DNA of 64,000 bases from Chaenocephalus aceratus (GCA_023974075.1 CM043790.1:20475883-20539882), one strand, 5' to 3'. Positions 31,957-46,620 are shown, counted from the first letter of the stretch. Program-made: numbers and translations. The notes: generated from the sequence alone by a model not told the origin.

Positions 31957-33334
31957 CATTATTTCATGCAACACATTTTAAACATTTAACTTCAATCATT
32001 CGTTCTACTTCTTAGGTGATACAATGGCAATGTTCTCCTGTCAACCTACGTTGTATTGCTTTAGCCATGTTCTTTAAAAGGGATGTTTGGTAAGTATGGA
32101 ACATCTCCAGCACATTTTGCACTCACTCAGCATTATTTCCAAACACTAACAATTCCAAGAATATTCTCCACCACGATGATAAGGTCGATAGCTTTTCATG
32201 TAATTGCTGTGGTCGTCCTCTTTTTGGCAGCTGAGGGTGGGGGAACCATAGTTATTAAATGGAATAATTTGTAAGTGCTATTTACAATGTTCTGTTTGTA
32301 AAATAATGAGTAATTAGGTTGGAGAGAGAGATGAAAGACTGCATCTGGCTCCAAATGCAAAGCGCTGTGTGTGTGTGTGATTGGTTTCCAAGAACATCCT
32401 CGGATCACATGTACTGTACTGTATAAAACACAAGATGACATACAGCTGCTTATAATAGAAATGTCAAACTAAAGTATAAACACAACATGAAATCAACAAC
32501 AAATAATTTGGTATTTTCTTTTCTCAGTGTGATTTTATATTTCTATTAAAGACATATCATTTGATAAAGTGAGGCTAGATATGTCTTACATGTAAAGCGT
32601 GTTAATTTATACTAAAGGAAACATATAATTCTTCAAGCTTGCTTGCCTTTATTGGATTTGTTTGATGTTAATATATAACTGGATTATCGTCACAGTTACT
32701 ATGACAATCTTGTGCCTAGCACCTATCTCAAATCCCTGCAATTAGCAGCTGCATAAATCCATACATACTCCAAATATTATACATATTCCATGTTATATTT
32801 TGTAATATCAAAATAATGAATATTATCTGAAAAACTATTCACCCATATAAACCATTTTCAACCACGTTGTTACCAGTTTACAGATATGTAAATACTACAG
32901 GGCTATGGGTGGTTAAAATGAATCTGTTATCAATTGATCAATATTGTGAATATGATTAATCAAGAACACATCGATCAACTATGCAATACAATGTTTGTTG
33001 ATTCTAAGGACATTCAGTTAATCCATTAAAGTGACAGGACATCATTTTAAATGTCACTACAGTTAGCACAAAGGCAGTTAAAGTAATATGAGCAACTGTG
33101 ATCAGTATGTTATACTTTGTTGTTCACTTGACAGGAATTTAAAAGATGAGGTTACTGGGACAAGTCGTGCCAATGTGTCATTCTTACAATATTCGTTAAA
33201 ATGCCTCTATTGGGGCTGCCGTATAGCATCTCGATCTTGACCATTTGCCGCATGTCTCCACGTTTCAACTCTTTCTCTAAAAAGCGGTTGTTGACCAAAA
33301 ACAACTTCTATTGGACATTGAAGCACAATCTGTG
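31957..33334. other. AT-rich non-coding stretch
   Basis: No gene, RNA gene or bounded repeat is recognisable between the piggyBac-like MITE and the long inverted-repeat element. Confidence 0.45.
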
Positions 33335-34832
33335 GCACTTGAGCAACAAGTCCTCCAACTCATACGACCAAATGGGTCGATTGTTTAAGAACCTTATTAC
33401 GACCAAATATGTCGTTTGTTCAAGCGCTTAATACGACCTATACTTACGTTTTAAAATTGTCGGCCTCTAGTGCTCCCGTTCAATGCAAACGTTACAGAGG
33501 GTTGTTTATTCACAAATAACCCTCTCTGTAAAATCCTAAATTGTAGGATAGTTTGGCCATTAAAACGCTTTATGATTAGATTTCTAGCGAGAAATATATA
33601 TTGTACTTTTAGAATCCACGTCCAGTCAATATGTAGGATCTATAGTTTGATAGATATTACGAAGATGATTTGAGGTTTCGTCAGGACAACGTGTATATGC
33701 GGCAAGCTTCCATGTAAAGTTACGGGTTGAAAACAGTATTTCCGGTCTGGCCGTTTTCATAATAAAACCAATGATCAAATGATTTAACAGTGATATCTGC
33801 ACTACACATCCACTAAAAAACATCAGTTTATCCTAGTTAATTATACGACATTAATTGGTTTAAATTCTGTTCAATGCTTTTGTGTTTTTCCCATAGGTTT
33901 TTCTCTTTCGATTCTGAGAGACACATTTCTGTTTTCAGAGGTTTTGATAGGCTAAAATCACGCCGCAATGCACGTCGGGATATGGTGTTTATGTGATATG
34001 AAATCGGAAAACATTCAAAAAATAATAATAAAACTTTATTCCGAGTGCTCTTGCTTTTCTCTTTGAAAGTCATCACATAACGGCATTGCAATACACGGTT
34101 CGGCTATATTAAATATTACAGATCTGCCGTAGATATGTATTTATAGAGCCCTGATCAGAAGACCTTTTGACAAACTGGAAGAGATGCCGCCAAAACTGAA
34201 TACGTGACGTGGATCATACATATATCAACAATTAAACAACATCTTCCATTTCTTTTCACACAATACGTCTCCTTGCAGTATCAACACTAATTCGGCTGAC
34301 TTTTATATTTGATCCAATTAGTAGATAGGCTGTGTTTACACCATAAAGGTGCACAGCTGATATAAAGGGACTTTTTTGTAGTTTTTACAGATATTACTGA
34401 TTTTCTGAACTACCTTTCCAACTCCTCATGCAGTTGACTGTTACAGGTCTATACAAGTTCATGGTACAATGCATAAGCTTCACATCGAGAGACTGAAACT
34501 GTATTTTCCTTTAACGTTCTGTTTTAATTTCCCAATAAAGTTTATAGTCATATTATGTACGATATTATTATGTTGTATTAACTAGACCACTGGTCTAAAC
34601 CGCACCTCCTAGTGGTTAAAGCACGTTATTGAATTTAGTTGTAGAATAAGTTATATTTGATGAAAACATTTAAATATTAAGAGTAGCCTACATACAAAAT
34701 AGGGGTCAATGATAGAAATATAGAATGGAAAATATCAAGAAGATACTGTAGTGATCTCTACAATAAAACAATTTAGTGCAGGACGTCCAAAGATATTAAC
34801 AGGAGGATGTGCAAAACAGACAAACTGATAAG

Positions 34833-35515
34833 GCTGAATTTTACTCAGGTGTAACTAAAGTCTGATTTAAGGGTTGTTTATATTTCACATCATTAATCAG
34901 AATCTGCAAAGTAACAAAAATAAATGTAGTAGAGTAAAAATACCAGGTTAACCTCTGAATTGTAGTGGAGTAGAACAAAGTAGTACATGCTGCTGTAACA
35001 AAAACATTTCCCAACTTGGGATCAATAAAGTATATCTTATCTTATCTTAAGATGATCGATGGCTACTGCCATATTTGCAAAATTTGCCTCTGAACCTTGA
35101 CAAGTGCATGTTTCCGGCTTATCAATGAACAACAGGAGGGGTAGACATAAAACCATCTGTTAAATAAAGCTCTTCTGACCTTAGGTGTCATGTGGGTATA
35201 TTATTTCACCATTTATTAATTATATGTTTTACAATTGATAACAATACAATAGCCAGCATGTGTAGTTCTGGGGGGGGGGGGGGGGGGGGAGGGAAGCTGG
35301 AGCCGGGGGCTGGACCCGTCCAATTCCAGTTTTGGAAAGTCTGCCGTGGTTCCATTCCATTTCAAAGAGCTGTTTGACAGCGTAACCTTGTCGCACTGCC
35401 ACTCCAACATCCAATCACAGGGCTTGATGACTAATCACGGGGTTTGTAAAGCAAGGCGGATGTTGTAGTCCCAAACGATAGCTGGGGATTCTGGGTAGTG
35501 TAGTGTCTTCGGAAA
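34833..35515 (+). repeat. interspersed repeat, copy 1 of 2 in this window
   Basis: It shares long blocks with 57882-58440: GTAACTAAAGTCTGATTTAA, AATACCAGGTTAACCTCTGA, GTCATGTGGGTATA, CAATAGCCAGCATGTGTAGT and CGATAGCTGGGGATTCTGGG. Copy 1 contains a poly-G run (35270-35289) and a LINE-like tail, GGGATCAATAAAGTATATC with (TTATC)n, at 35018-35049. Confidence 0.75.
35018..35049 (+). repeat. 3' tail of a LINE/SINE with (TCTTA)n microsatellite
   Basis: CCCAACTTGGGATCAATAAA followed by a TATCTTATCTTATCTTA run is the usual 3' terminus of a fish non-LTR retrotransposon. Only the tail is present, and it interrupts copy 1 of the 34833-35515 repeat (absent from copy 2). Confidence 0.6.
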
Positions 35516-36098
35516 CTGTAGTGTCTAAACTCCTAAAAAACTATTTGTTTCTCTGACTCGAAGGTTAAAAACACAAAAGCATTGCACACCATTTAAACCA
35601 ATCAATATTGTGTAATTAACAAGGATAAACTGATGTTTTTTAGTGGATGAGTAATGCAGATATCACTGTGTAATCATTTGACAGTGAGGGGAATATATCC
35701 GGTTTTATTATGAAAACTTCGAGACCGGAAATACTGTTTTCACCCACGCTAACTTTACATGGAAGCTGCCGCATATACACGTTATCCTGGCGAGACCTCA
35801 AATCATCTTCGTAATATCTATCAAACTATAGATCCTACACTTCCACTGGACGTGGATTCTAAAAGTACAATATACACTTCTCGCTAGAAATCTAATCAAA
35901 AAGCATTTTAATGGCCAAACTGTTCTACAATTTAGGATTTTCCAGAGAGGGTTATTTGTAAATAAACGGGAGCATGTTGTTTCTTACACGACCACTAGAG
36001 GTGCTACACTTTAAAACGTGGCTATGGGTCGTAATCTAAGGTGCTTAAACAATCGACCTATTTGGTCGTTTTTTGTAGGAGGACAGGCTGCACTTGAG

Positions 36099-38860
36099 TG
36101 ATACAAAAAAAGTGTTGTCATTTGATATTGATAGGTTTAAGAAAAAGAAGCAGTCAGGAGGTTTAGTGTGATACATTTGACTGGTATCTAATTAGTTATT
36201 CTATCTTATCACCTTTTGGTCTGTGCATAAGTGTCTGTCAACAAGCCTGAAATCATTGAACACAGCTTGGTTGAGATTGTTTGTGATGAACTCCTACAGA
36301 GAACAGGGATCCGTCATGATAAAACAGGTTATCACTCAGCAGGAACATTATCCAACCTAATTAAGAGTGCATATATGAATGATAGATATATTGTGACTGA
36401 TTACATTGACAGCCAATCAGCAATTCATAAATAAATCAAGCTTTTGAGTACTCGAGTATTCGAGAAACATGCAAGTAATGAAAAAAAAGGAAACGTATTT
36501 AATGAATGGTTCTTTTTTCAGAGGGCACTAGTGTGCTTCTGAAGGCTATGTTATTAAAATGTCTAATTTATGTCATATTATTGCATTTCACATTTTCCCA
36601 AAAAAGTGCATAAACAATGATGAAATAATGAAATGGGTCAGCCTGCAAAAAAAACACTCAATAACAATCAGAGCCTTTGACCTGAAAGATGTGATTCTGG
36701 CCTTTTTGTATTACAGAAGAACAACCAACCAACATACAAGATAATCTGCCATACTTTTTTGGATTTTAGTGTATAGAATGCTATACCATGTTATCTTTAA
36801 GAGCTACACAGTTGTCACTTTAATTCAACCAACTCATTCTGATGACAAAGTGATGATAATGTGTCCAGCACATCAGTGAAAAAAGACAGCAACACATATA
36901 CACTATAATCACAATCAGCCCCCGTCAGTACTGTCAATGTCCCTGCTCAACAAGTGCATGGCTTACATGTCTATAAATAATATGAAAGGCAGCTTTTTCT
37001 TTCATACTGGAAGTGTAACACAAGTGTACAGAGTGTGGTTTAAGATCCCTGGCCATGACATATACCAGTTTGCATGTGTCAAATGGTACAGGCAACAACA
37101 CAATGGTATTCAACCGTTTTACAGGCACGAAGATTTCAAACACTCTCGCCACAAAGACAACTTCAATTAATGGGCTGTTATGTTTATGTGTCACTTTGTC
37201 TTACCGCTAATTAATCCATTCAAAACAATGAAGGTCCCAGACAAACCAAATTACTTAACAGACTGTACTCATTATTAGAACTTTACAGTATGACTTGATT
37301 AGATGTGAACATGTTTTCAGAACATTTGAATCATAACAAAAACTGTGTTTTATTATGCAATGTTGTAGGTCTCAGTCAATATTTTAAGAAAAGGCTCCTT
37401 TGTTTTTCGAACACTCCCTGTTCTTGGATGCTATACTGATCTTTCCAAGTGAAGCAATTGTATGCTTTCCCAGCACAATTACCAAGCCATGACAGCCCAT
37501 TTCAGCTTTGTCTAACTCCTCACTTACCGATCCAAATATATCCATTACCATGCAGATTGGTCCATTATCCTCTGCAATAGGTCACTTATGAGATGTTGTG
37601 ATTTTCTGTATCAGAGTGGGTGGCCTAAAAAGTTTTGGTCAATAATGTCCCTGTTGACTCAAATTAACAATCTCTTCAATTAATAAACACATCTTTGCCA
37701 CATTTTCTCTAATTTTAGGGCTAGTAAATTCAGTGATATTCTAACCTTACAAGTCCTTGATACTGTTTTCAAAGTGAACAATGACTTACCTGGACTTTGT
37801 CTTTCAAGCTACCATATCAGACACAAAGCCATTTCAGCAGTCATCGTGTGTTGTCTCTACGCCACAGTGAATAATGTCCTATTTCCACTCTGTTACCAAC
37901 TAAAAACACCGGTGTCCCCGCTCTAGGCGTGGTCCCCCGATCCCAGTCCTGACAAAAACATGCCAAACCATAACTACTCCTGATACCCCAGGCTGACAAG
38001 TGAATCCATCTTCACCTACTACAGAGCAACTTTACTCCGCTTGTCATCACCACCCGCCCTCTATCAAGGATACCTGAAATCGATATACTAAAACATTCAC
38101 TGTTTCCTTAATGATCATGACATTAAGGATGGACACTTAATTAATTTACTATTTTAAAATTGCTATAATTGCTTATCCCATGATGCAGATTCACTTAATC
38201 AGATCACACAAGTGCAAAACAAGTAATTATAAACGTATGTTTTTTTCCTGTTACAGCAAACATGCCATATCAGTGTAATGGCAGTAAAATATAACTGTAA
38301 TAATTGAATTCCGTACAGTATATTTAGAGGGCAAACAGTTAGGTCCTGAATGTTCACACACTACCACAGAGCCAATAAGCAGTGTCAGGTTTGCAGCACT
38401 AACAGGATTAAGCACCAAGACTTTATGTCTTTTACAGCCGCTGCCAGGCACAGGCCTGGAAATAATGGGATCATTTTTGAAGCAGTTCATCATAGAGGAA
38501 ACCATCTCTTCCCACATTAGCTCAGTGTGAAGGGCCCCGCTGCGTATAGGAACGCTGGTACACGCCCATAAATTGTAAAACAAGTAATGACATAATGAAC
38601 AAATACACATGGAAACATCCAATGTGGGAAGATGAATATTTAAAATGTGGTAATTTCACTACCAGGACAAATTGGAAAAGGTTTGGGGAAAAGGGTGTCG
38701 TTCAATCACCCATGAACTGTTAAGCTTAGCATTCATTATACACGGTTCATAAAGTCTTTATTAATTGGAACAGTTTACTAATCAGAGCCTGCCTTTTTCA
38801 TTTGTACTGTAAAAGTATAACTTTCTATAGTTGTAAGTGATGCATAATGGCAATGGAGGA
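36099..38860. other. AT-rich, repeat-poor stretch without recognised genes
   Basis: Short open frames exist but none has a recognisable domain, exon borders or codon pattern. It has few obvious mobile elements compared with the first 36 kb. Confidence 0.5.
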
Positions 38861-38864
38861 GTGA

Positions 38865-39045
38865 TTTATTATCACACAAGTACACAGCATATGCACATAG
38901 TGAAATGTATACCATCCATTTAACCCATCCTGGTATTAGGATCATTGGACAGTTCCAATACAGCATGCAGGAGGCATTGTGGGGATCCAGTGCCTTGCTC
39001 AAGAGCACCAGCATACACTCCAGAGTGACTGAAGACAATGCTGCT
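38865..39045 (+). repeat. fragment of a dispersed fish SINE/LINE 3' region
   Basis: CATCCATTTAACCCATCCTG, a short GATCATTGGACAG block and TCCAGTGCCTTGCTCAAGAG in this order match a repeat common in teleost genomes (a conserved 3' domain shared by several SINEs and LINEs). No ends or duplication are identified. Confidence 0.5.
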
Positions 39046-39059
39046 TCCATCCAACAAAA

Positions 39060-40212
39060 AGAGATTTGTTGGATGGAAAATATTTAAAGCCAAACTATTT
39101 CAGCTTCACTTCCCCATATATGTCATTTCAGCCTGTTGAAAGTTACGCTCAGAGACGGACTTAATATATATTAAGTTTTATTTGGTGAACATGTTAGCAA
39201 ACACTTTCTATTAAAGCAGACTCGGAGCAACATTAGGATTAGTTTGGTCATCCATTACAGTTGATGGAAGCCAATTATTCACTTTCCTTTTAGCTGTATT
39301 TTGGTCGTAACAAATATCAGATTAATAGCTGATTCATGCTCCAACAGCTAGCTTGCTAATTGTGTTGGTTGCTGCTGGGAAAACAGTGCTTATTTTTATA
39401 ATGTCCTGATAAAAACTCTGTAAGATTTAACCAAAACAACTGTAAAACAAGCTTCAACATGACATTTGGTGGCTATCTAACTTTGTCTATACTGTGTGTC
39501 ATCACCTTATAATTTGGGTAGTAGGATGAATTCAAATCTTATTAAGGACGAACAAATACATTAATATGACTGTATTGCTTTCCCCTTCTTGGCTGTGTTA
39601 GGAGTTCTTTCTGGGCTCCCTGCTGCCATTATTGAGATAGGACCAACTGTCATAACAAATAACTGAAGCGTTGACATGATATATATATTTGCAAAGAAGA
39701 AAATACTGCTATGTTGTTTTGCAGGGTAAAAAGCATGTTCTTTCTACAAGTTGTGTACAGATAAATGTTGTTTGTACCATGCAATAGTTGTTCTTCTGAT
39801 GATGACTCAGGGAAAGACAAGATTGTATTGACGTTGGCAGGTGGTAATTTTAGACCTGGGCCAAATTGCTGATGTGAGATGCATCATTCCCACTAGTCGC
39901 ATGGTTAAATCAATAAAACAGCACCCCTAAGGCCAGTCAGTACAAGTTTGAAGTTATATAAACATCCCCTGGCAGGTGGCACAAACATCAGCTGGCAGTC
40001 TTGTGTAATCACTCTTCAAAAAAAGAAAAACAATAAGCCAGATGACTTTGCCCTGAATTGTCTCATTGATTTTGGCCCAGCAAAAATGTTTCAGTATTTG
40101 TAATCAATGCTAGAAAAAAATCATACGGTCTAATAAATACCTCCAAATTAGAATACAACCACTATATTTGAATACCAAGACAAATAAAACATTACCTTTT
40201 TAAAAATACTTA

Positions 40213-40243
<31 letters not shown>

Positions 40244-43200
40244 CTGTTAAATACAGGAAATGGAAATTAAAAAAAACAATCACATCCCCCTAGATTCTCA
40301 GCATTTAAACAGTCTTTATTTGAGTCTGTCAGTATTATTTTGTACACTTTTGGTAAACACTGGATAACCATTCCCTAGGTAATACTGATTAGCCCAGGGG
40401 GAAATGGTAATCATATACAGTACCTGCTTGAGAAAGTGTCTGCTTTATTACTCCAATATACATGAAAGGAGCTAAGGGTGCAACCTTCAAAGCAAAAATC
40501 ATTGCTTTACATCACACTCTCATCTGTTTCCATTCAGGCTCCATTAATTGCTGTTTATTTTCTGCAGATTTTGCAAATGAAATTGAGGATATTCAATGGA
40601 ATGTAGGGGATCTGTATTCATCCCGGAAATATCATTTTAGAAGGCAATATCATAGAAATATGATAAGATATACAATTATTTTCTGTGACCTATTGTAGTT
40701 TCACAGATGTGCCATTCACCAAGTTAGTTACTCATCTGCACAACCACCTTGGTTCAAGTACATATCTCATGACTATAGGATGGATTGCCAGCAATGTTTT
40801 GTAGATATTTATATTTCCAAAAAGTTCAATACTACTGATTTTGGTAATCCCTTGCTATTGGCATTTGTGGTTTGGAGTGAAATGTCTCAACAACGACCGG
40901 AGGGATTTCAGTACAATTTGGAAGGGCACCAATATGACTGAAATGTCCTCCTCATGTTGTATAATGCATTCTGTGATCGCTTAACTTTTATTTGTTCAGT
41001 ATGTTCAGTAAGAACGATGCCTTCAGCAAATTAGTCTGATACAATGATAAAACGGGGCACTGTGCAAAGAAGTGTTTGAAAGAATGTTTTTTTGTAAGGG
41101 AAACCTAAATCCCCAAATTAGTAAATGATGTTTGGCTGAGCAATGATTGCTGTCTGAAAAAAAGGTTTTCATCCTATGCTGGCATCTCAGTAGTGTTTCT
41201 GTAGCCCTTGCAGTAGGGATACGATGTCATTAGAAAGCTGGGACATAGAGGAATTGCAGCCAGGAGGTCAAAGGTTAGTACAAGGATAGAGGAGCAACCC
41301 AGAAGATGCTTAGTGCAGCCCTGAGTAGGGCTGAAGGCAGCACAGAGTGGAGGGTGTGCTCCCTAGAGGCTAAAGGAATAACTGGAAGAATGTAAAATGG
41401 ACAATATGGAAAGGGCATGAGTTGCACAGATCAAAGAGAGGTGGGCTGCAGTCGGATAGTTTAAAAATCAGCTCCTAAGTTCTAACCCTATCGTCTATTC
41501 CTTGACCTCTGAGTGAAACGTCACGGGGTTAAGGGATAGTGGATAGGAGAATTCAAAAGGACTTAGGAGAAGAGACTGCGGTACTTTAGAGAATCCGAAT
41601 GCACTTTCACTATCCGACGTGTTTATGATGCGCCAGCGGACGTCCTGAATGTGCGTCTGCTGCTGTGGGGGAACTATGGAAACCATAGTTTTCTATACAG
41701 CGGACTACAACATGGATGTTTAATAAGAACGAGGGACTACTGTGAACTCATCTGGAGACTCTGCACCGTGCTCTGATGCTGCTGCTTTGCTTTATGAACG
41801 TGGACAACAGAGAAACATATTCTTCAGGACCAAAGCTGGAATTGAAATAAAAAAGGAAAATGAAACTTATGCTCGTCTCCCTCTCCCTCCGGTCCACATT
41901 AATACCAATGATCCCAATACGTATGATTGTATGAACTAAAGATCTTAAATCAATACAGATGTATTTATTATAAACGTTAGTCCTTAACATCTATCACCAT
42001 TCAAACATCTTTTAAAAGTTGAACAAACCCCACACAGCTCAGTGAAGACTGAAATGTTGACTTTATTTGATCATTTCAGTGAAAACTAACGTTCATATTT
42101 CTCTTTGTGATTATAATACTGATGAACGTTCAAAACAAAGCACTTTGGCAACTTACCACCTATGTTTTAAAAAGCTTAATAAGCACCGTAACTTTCATGA
42201 TATCATTTCTCCGTCATAATCGGTTGTTTCCGTGAACGGCCGACTGTTGAGTGACGGCAAATGCTGCGGCTGCAATGCATTGTGGGGCAGCATTTTCTCC
42301 TCTCCTGTCAGATAGGGAGGTCCAGTGGTTCCTAAGCTAAAGGAGGTTATAAAGGAAGTTTGAAACCTCCTTTCCTTTCATTCTCATCATTCTAGAGAAT
42401 TCGAACGGCACTTATCATGGCTGCCACTGAGGGACTTCCGGGTCATTTCACTCCTTTAGGAAGGTTCCTAAGCTAAATGGACTATTCGACTTCAGCCGTG
42501 GAGTCCTGCAGAATCTGCAGGAAAGAGCGAGTCACTGTAATGCAGCAGTTTCATTTTAGTCTAAATGTTTCATTTCAGTTGGATGGTGCTAAGGAGGGGT
42601 TAAGGGGCATTACATAACTGGCCTTGAGGGGTTGAGGTGAGAAAAGCAAGGTCATAGAAAGTATGACTGGATTTATGATAGTACCAATTACATAAGCAAT
42701 GTTTTGAGTCACATTTTAAAAATAGACAGTTTGGCTGATCCCATAACTAAGGTAGACAGACCGCAGACCACTCTGTCAAATGAGGGAAGTCAAGGGGAAA
42801 TACCTACCATCTGTTGATTTTTTTTGAAATTGTAGGGTGGACTCAGCTGGAGCTAAGGGCCAGGACAGACATCACAAGTCTAAAGCAATTCTTTATATGA
42901 GGGAGCGAGTGTGTAATGATGTGTTCTGCCCTTGTTCTTGCTGGATTATGCCTGTATTTCTCAATGAGAAATCAGTGTTAAGTTAAGGGTGGCCATGATA
43001 CACCCACACAAAACAGCAAGGGTCCCTTCTGTATGTGACACCATTTTTAATCAGTTTGTCACCAATTAATTAATCATTGCTTCAGAATACCTAGTTAGGG
43101 GAAGAATATGGGATACCCTATGTCATGCTTTGTTAGTGGATCTGAAAGCATTTTGATTTGGGGATTTTAATTTTCATCGGTTTTTGAGGAATGATGCCCA

Positions 43201-46200
43201 TGAGTATTGTTGGACAACAATACCATGAGCGCACAGCCAATTAAGTGAAGGCTTCCCTAGAAGGCTTACTCTTTTAAGATTTATAAATTATATGAAAGCT
43301 CAGGGAGTTGGCTCTGAATTTAGAGCATTCTCTTTCAGAGACACTTTCCAACACTTGGTGAGACAAAGGGGCAGACCTGGGCCCTGTTACCCTCTCCTTA
43401 TATCTGTAGGCGGAAACAAATCAGAGTTGTGCCTGCGTTACACGGGAGGAGCAGGAATTCTGAATGTCAAACACTGGGATTTATTGAGAGATCCAACGGC
43501 CGGGAGAGATTACACAGCATAGTCACATTTTCATGTCGGCCACCTTGCAATCTCTGAAGACATAGCTCAAATACATGGTCTGTATATCCATAAGGAGTGG
43601 CCTATTTTCCCGCCTCTGGTAATCAACACCAGAGCCTAAAAACAAAGACATCTCTATTATGCAACTCTGCATGTGCCTTTAAACCCCTCACCCACAGGAA
43701 AGCAGAAGACCTCTTTGACCTTTGTCCTCCTCTAGTTACAGACAGAGCACAGGCAAGAAGAACTGAGAATCTTAAAACACAAAGAGATATCCTTAAAATA
43801 TTCTCTGACATTAAGCAAGAGTGTTGCAAGCCAACATATACCTATAAAGACTGTTCACTCTATTACTGAAATGGAAATGCTCTCTGTTGGCACAGGTGGT
43901 TCATAATCTCATGTGAACACACTGTGCACTATATTTTAGTGAGTGTGTGCCAAATACAACTGACATAAATAGAATCACATCTGTATAGGAGTTAATATGT
44001 TGAAGAAGGATATTAACAGTAAGAGCACAAAATGCATGCCCTGTGTTTAGGGCAGCATTAGAACATCCCATTGAATACAGCAAAACTGGACTTGGAGCAG
44101 CAGTAGGCTGGATACAAAAATATGTTGACACTTTCTATCTAAGAGGGGTATGTCTCTGGAAATAGCTACATCAAACACAAATAGCTACATCAAACACAGT
44201 CTTTTGCTGAAAACAACTGCCATCTGGGAAGCAAAAACTCTCTGTTCTGATCTGAGTGGAATTGCAGAGTCGGCTGATGAGTCGTCCCTATGAAGTATGA
44301 ACATCCCCTTTACATAAGATCAAGGCAGTCATTTGGATTTGTTTTGATATCAAAATATTAACAATGACAAATGTAAAGAGAATAATTGTGGAAACGCTCT
44401 GTAAATCAGTTATAAAAAGAGTAGGATTTTCTCCCTACTGATCTGCAAACAATACATAATGTTCTGATCCATAATGGTCCAGGGAAAACGTTTAAAATAA
44501 TTACATTTACGAAGAGGAGGAACAATTTAGAGTCACATATAGACAGAAAGTTAACTTGGATATGTTTCTAAAACCACAAAATATCACCTAAAAATCTACT
44601 AATACATTCAACTTATTGTATGTGTTCTTAGCAGACTACATAATGCAATTTCATTTACATTAGATCACAAAGAAATAGTATAAAAATGAACACAAGTCAG
44701 AGAATACTACACCATGCATACAGTAAATAAAGCTCTACATTTCTACGCCATGAAATGTATATTGCATTCACTTTTTCACCCTGATAACTGCAATACAAAC
44801 CATCAGCTCCTTGTACACACACCACCTCATGTGATCATCAGATAATCCTCCATGCGTGTTTAAGTAGTATAAAAGCTCCGTCATGTCCACAGAAGGGCAG
44901 GTTTACAAAGTTACATTGTAATGAGTCTCTCTGCCAGACCATTCTCTCATCTGATATGTTCCTGTTGCTGCTGTTAGGAGCCCAAATCATGCTATCATTG
45001 TGTATACAGGGCCAGCCAGGTCCATCATTAATACCGCCCTTATCATTTTGTCCGCCATGATTTCCATCCAAGCCTTTGTTATCAGTGAGACTCATATCAA
45101 ACCGTGTCTGTCTTGTTGGGACATATAGCAGAATATTTGCTGCTAAGCACACTGTGTGTTAGTGGTTGCCTGTTGGCCATCAGAACACACCACAACCTTG
45201 ACATTAATGATTCAATGAGCACAGTAATTGAGTGCCTTTCTCATTTCCTGGCAGGGCAGCTACAATACAAAGCTGATGGTGGGGAGACAGGACAGATACA
45301 GAAGGAGGAGGATAAGAAGGTGAAAGAGAAAGGCTTATGGAAAAACACAAAGGTACAAGAGAAAGAGATAGGAGTGAATGAGGAGGATAAGACACAGAAG
45401 AAAGGAAATAAGGGAGGCGAGTGAAGTGTAGGGAAGGATGAGGAGAGGATCAGAGGCAGAGGACAGCAAGGAGAGAGAGATTGCATTAGCTCATCATCTC
45501 AGTGGACCCGCCTGTGCTCTGAGGTTGACAGTCCTGAGAGCTCCTGTCCTTCAGCCTTCCCATGTGCCTCTGACATTATCTCCTACTTACCATAGAGGGC
45601 CAGACATTCATCGCTACAAATCAAATTCATATTTTAAACTTAGTTGCGGAAATAATATTTCCTGTGACAAGCAACATAAAGGCCTGCTTTTTTCTCAATT
45701 TCGTACCTAAATCTGCTATCCTCCTGAAGTGGTTCAGCTGCGATACTAATATATAAAATTACAGTGTAATTTATAGTGGAGGTGTTCATCTGATGGTGCT
45801 CCTGTGGTATCCCACTGAACATAATAATCATCATGATCACTATCATCCTTTTTTTCTGAAAAAAAAAATATATTACAATTTACCCAGTGCAGCGGCATAC
45901 ATGTCTAAATTCCATGCCAATCCATCCAATAATATAATATTTTAAACGTATTTAAGTTGTAGTGTGTGATTTTTCCCCTTCTTTTAGATCGGTGGATTGT
46001 AGTATGAACAACTAACATAACTCCTCTTCATTTTAATGCAGGTCTATACAGTTCAGTAGTACATTCAATCTGAAATGTTTAAATGAACAATTGCAATTTT
46101 TTCAATTAAATAGATACAAATATAATAAAAAAATAATGTAGAAAAACTGTCAAATACACATTAACGGGATGTGTCTTACTCGTTCAGAGTAGTAATACAT

Positions 46201-46620
46201 GGATTTGTTAGAATTGGTCATATAAAATGGAAGCTATTGAAAAACAGTCTTTCAAAAGACTTTTCAAAATTAAAAATGCTGAATTTTCAATTAAATAATT
46301 ATAAAAAAGTAAGGAAACTCCTAAAATCCAAATTGAAAAGGTTTGACCTGCTTGTCCAGTGTTGTGATACAGTACAATGCTGCATTTATTTAGAGTCACC
46401 TGGTCACATAAGGACAATTATGTTCAACATGTGCCCCCCCCTCAAAAGTATGACACCCTTAAATTCAACTTCCTGTTGGGTTTACGGTCTTGACAAGCAT
46501 ACGTATGGGGCTTTGTTGTAGGTGACACTATTGAGCCATTTTGCAAATCATTGGGTTAAGTACATTGTCAGAATAAGTGAGAAATGGATTTAACTTCTGT
46601 TAGACAGCTATCATACATAT
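39060..46620. other. AT-rich intergenic stretch
   Basis: No gene is recognised. An (AT)n run preceded by poly-A is at 40207-40242. The segment about 41460-42490 is different in composition. It has CCTAAG(C/T) motifs near both ends, TCCTAAGCTAAAGGAGG and GTTCCTAAGCTAAATGG at 42330 and 42467, and GAGAATTCGAACGG versus GAGAATCCGAATGC. It is probably an unclassified old transposon. Purine-rich sequence lies at 45290-45480. Confidence 0.45.

Larger units (their letters stand above)
33344..36089. mobile_element. 2.7-kb element with terminal inverted repeats of about 450 bp and a 9-bp duplication (Mutator-like?)
   Basis: The left arm (about 33344-33836) returns in inverted orientation at about 35622-36089. 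Shared landmarks include ACGACCAAATGGGTCGATTG, GTTACAGAGGGTTGTTTATT, ATTTCTAGCGAGAAATATAT and CATCCACTAAAAAACATCAG, with scattered differences and small indels. GCACTTGAG flanks both sides (33335-33343 and 36090-36098). Very long terminal repeats plus a 9-bp duplication are characteristic of Mutator-like elements. No transposase is visible, and the interior holds other repeats (34833-35515). The assignment is an inference; the inverted repeat is directly visible. Confidence 0.65.

Noticed and set aside
44838..45152. 104-codon minus-strand frame
   Set aside because: No domain, no splice or start context, and biased toward low-complexity Asn/Gly; likely chance.
46171..46521. 116-codon plus-strand frame
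   Set aside because: Lys/Leu-rich composition expected from AT-rich DNA; no domain recognised.
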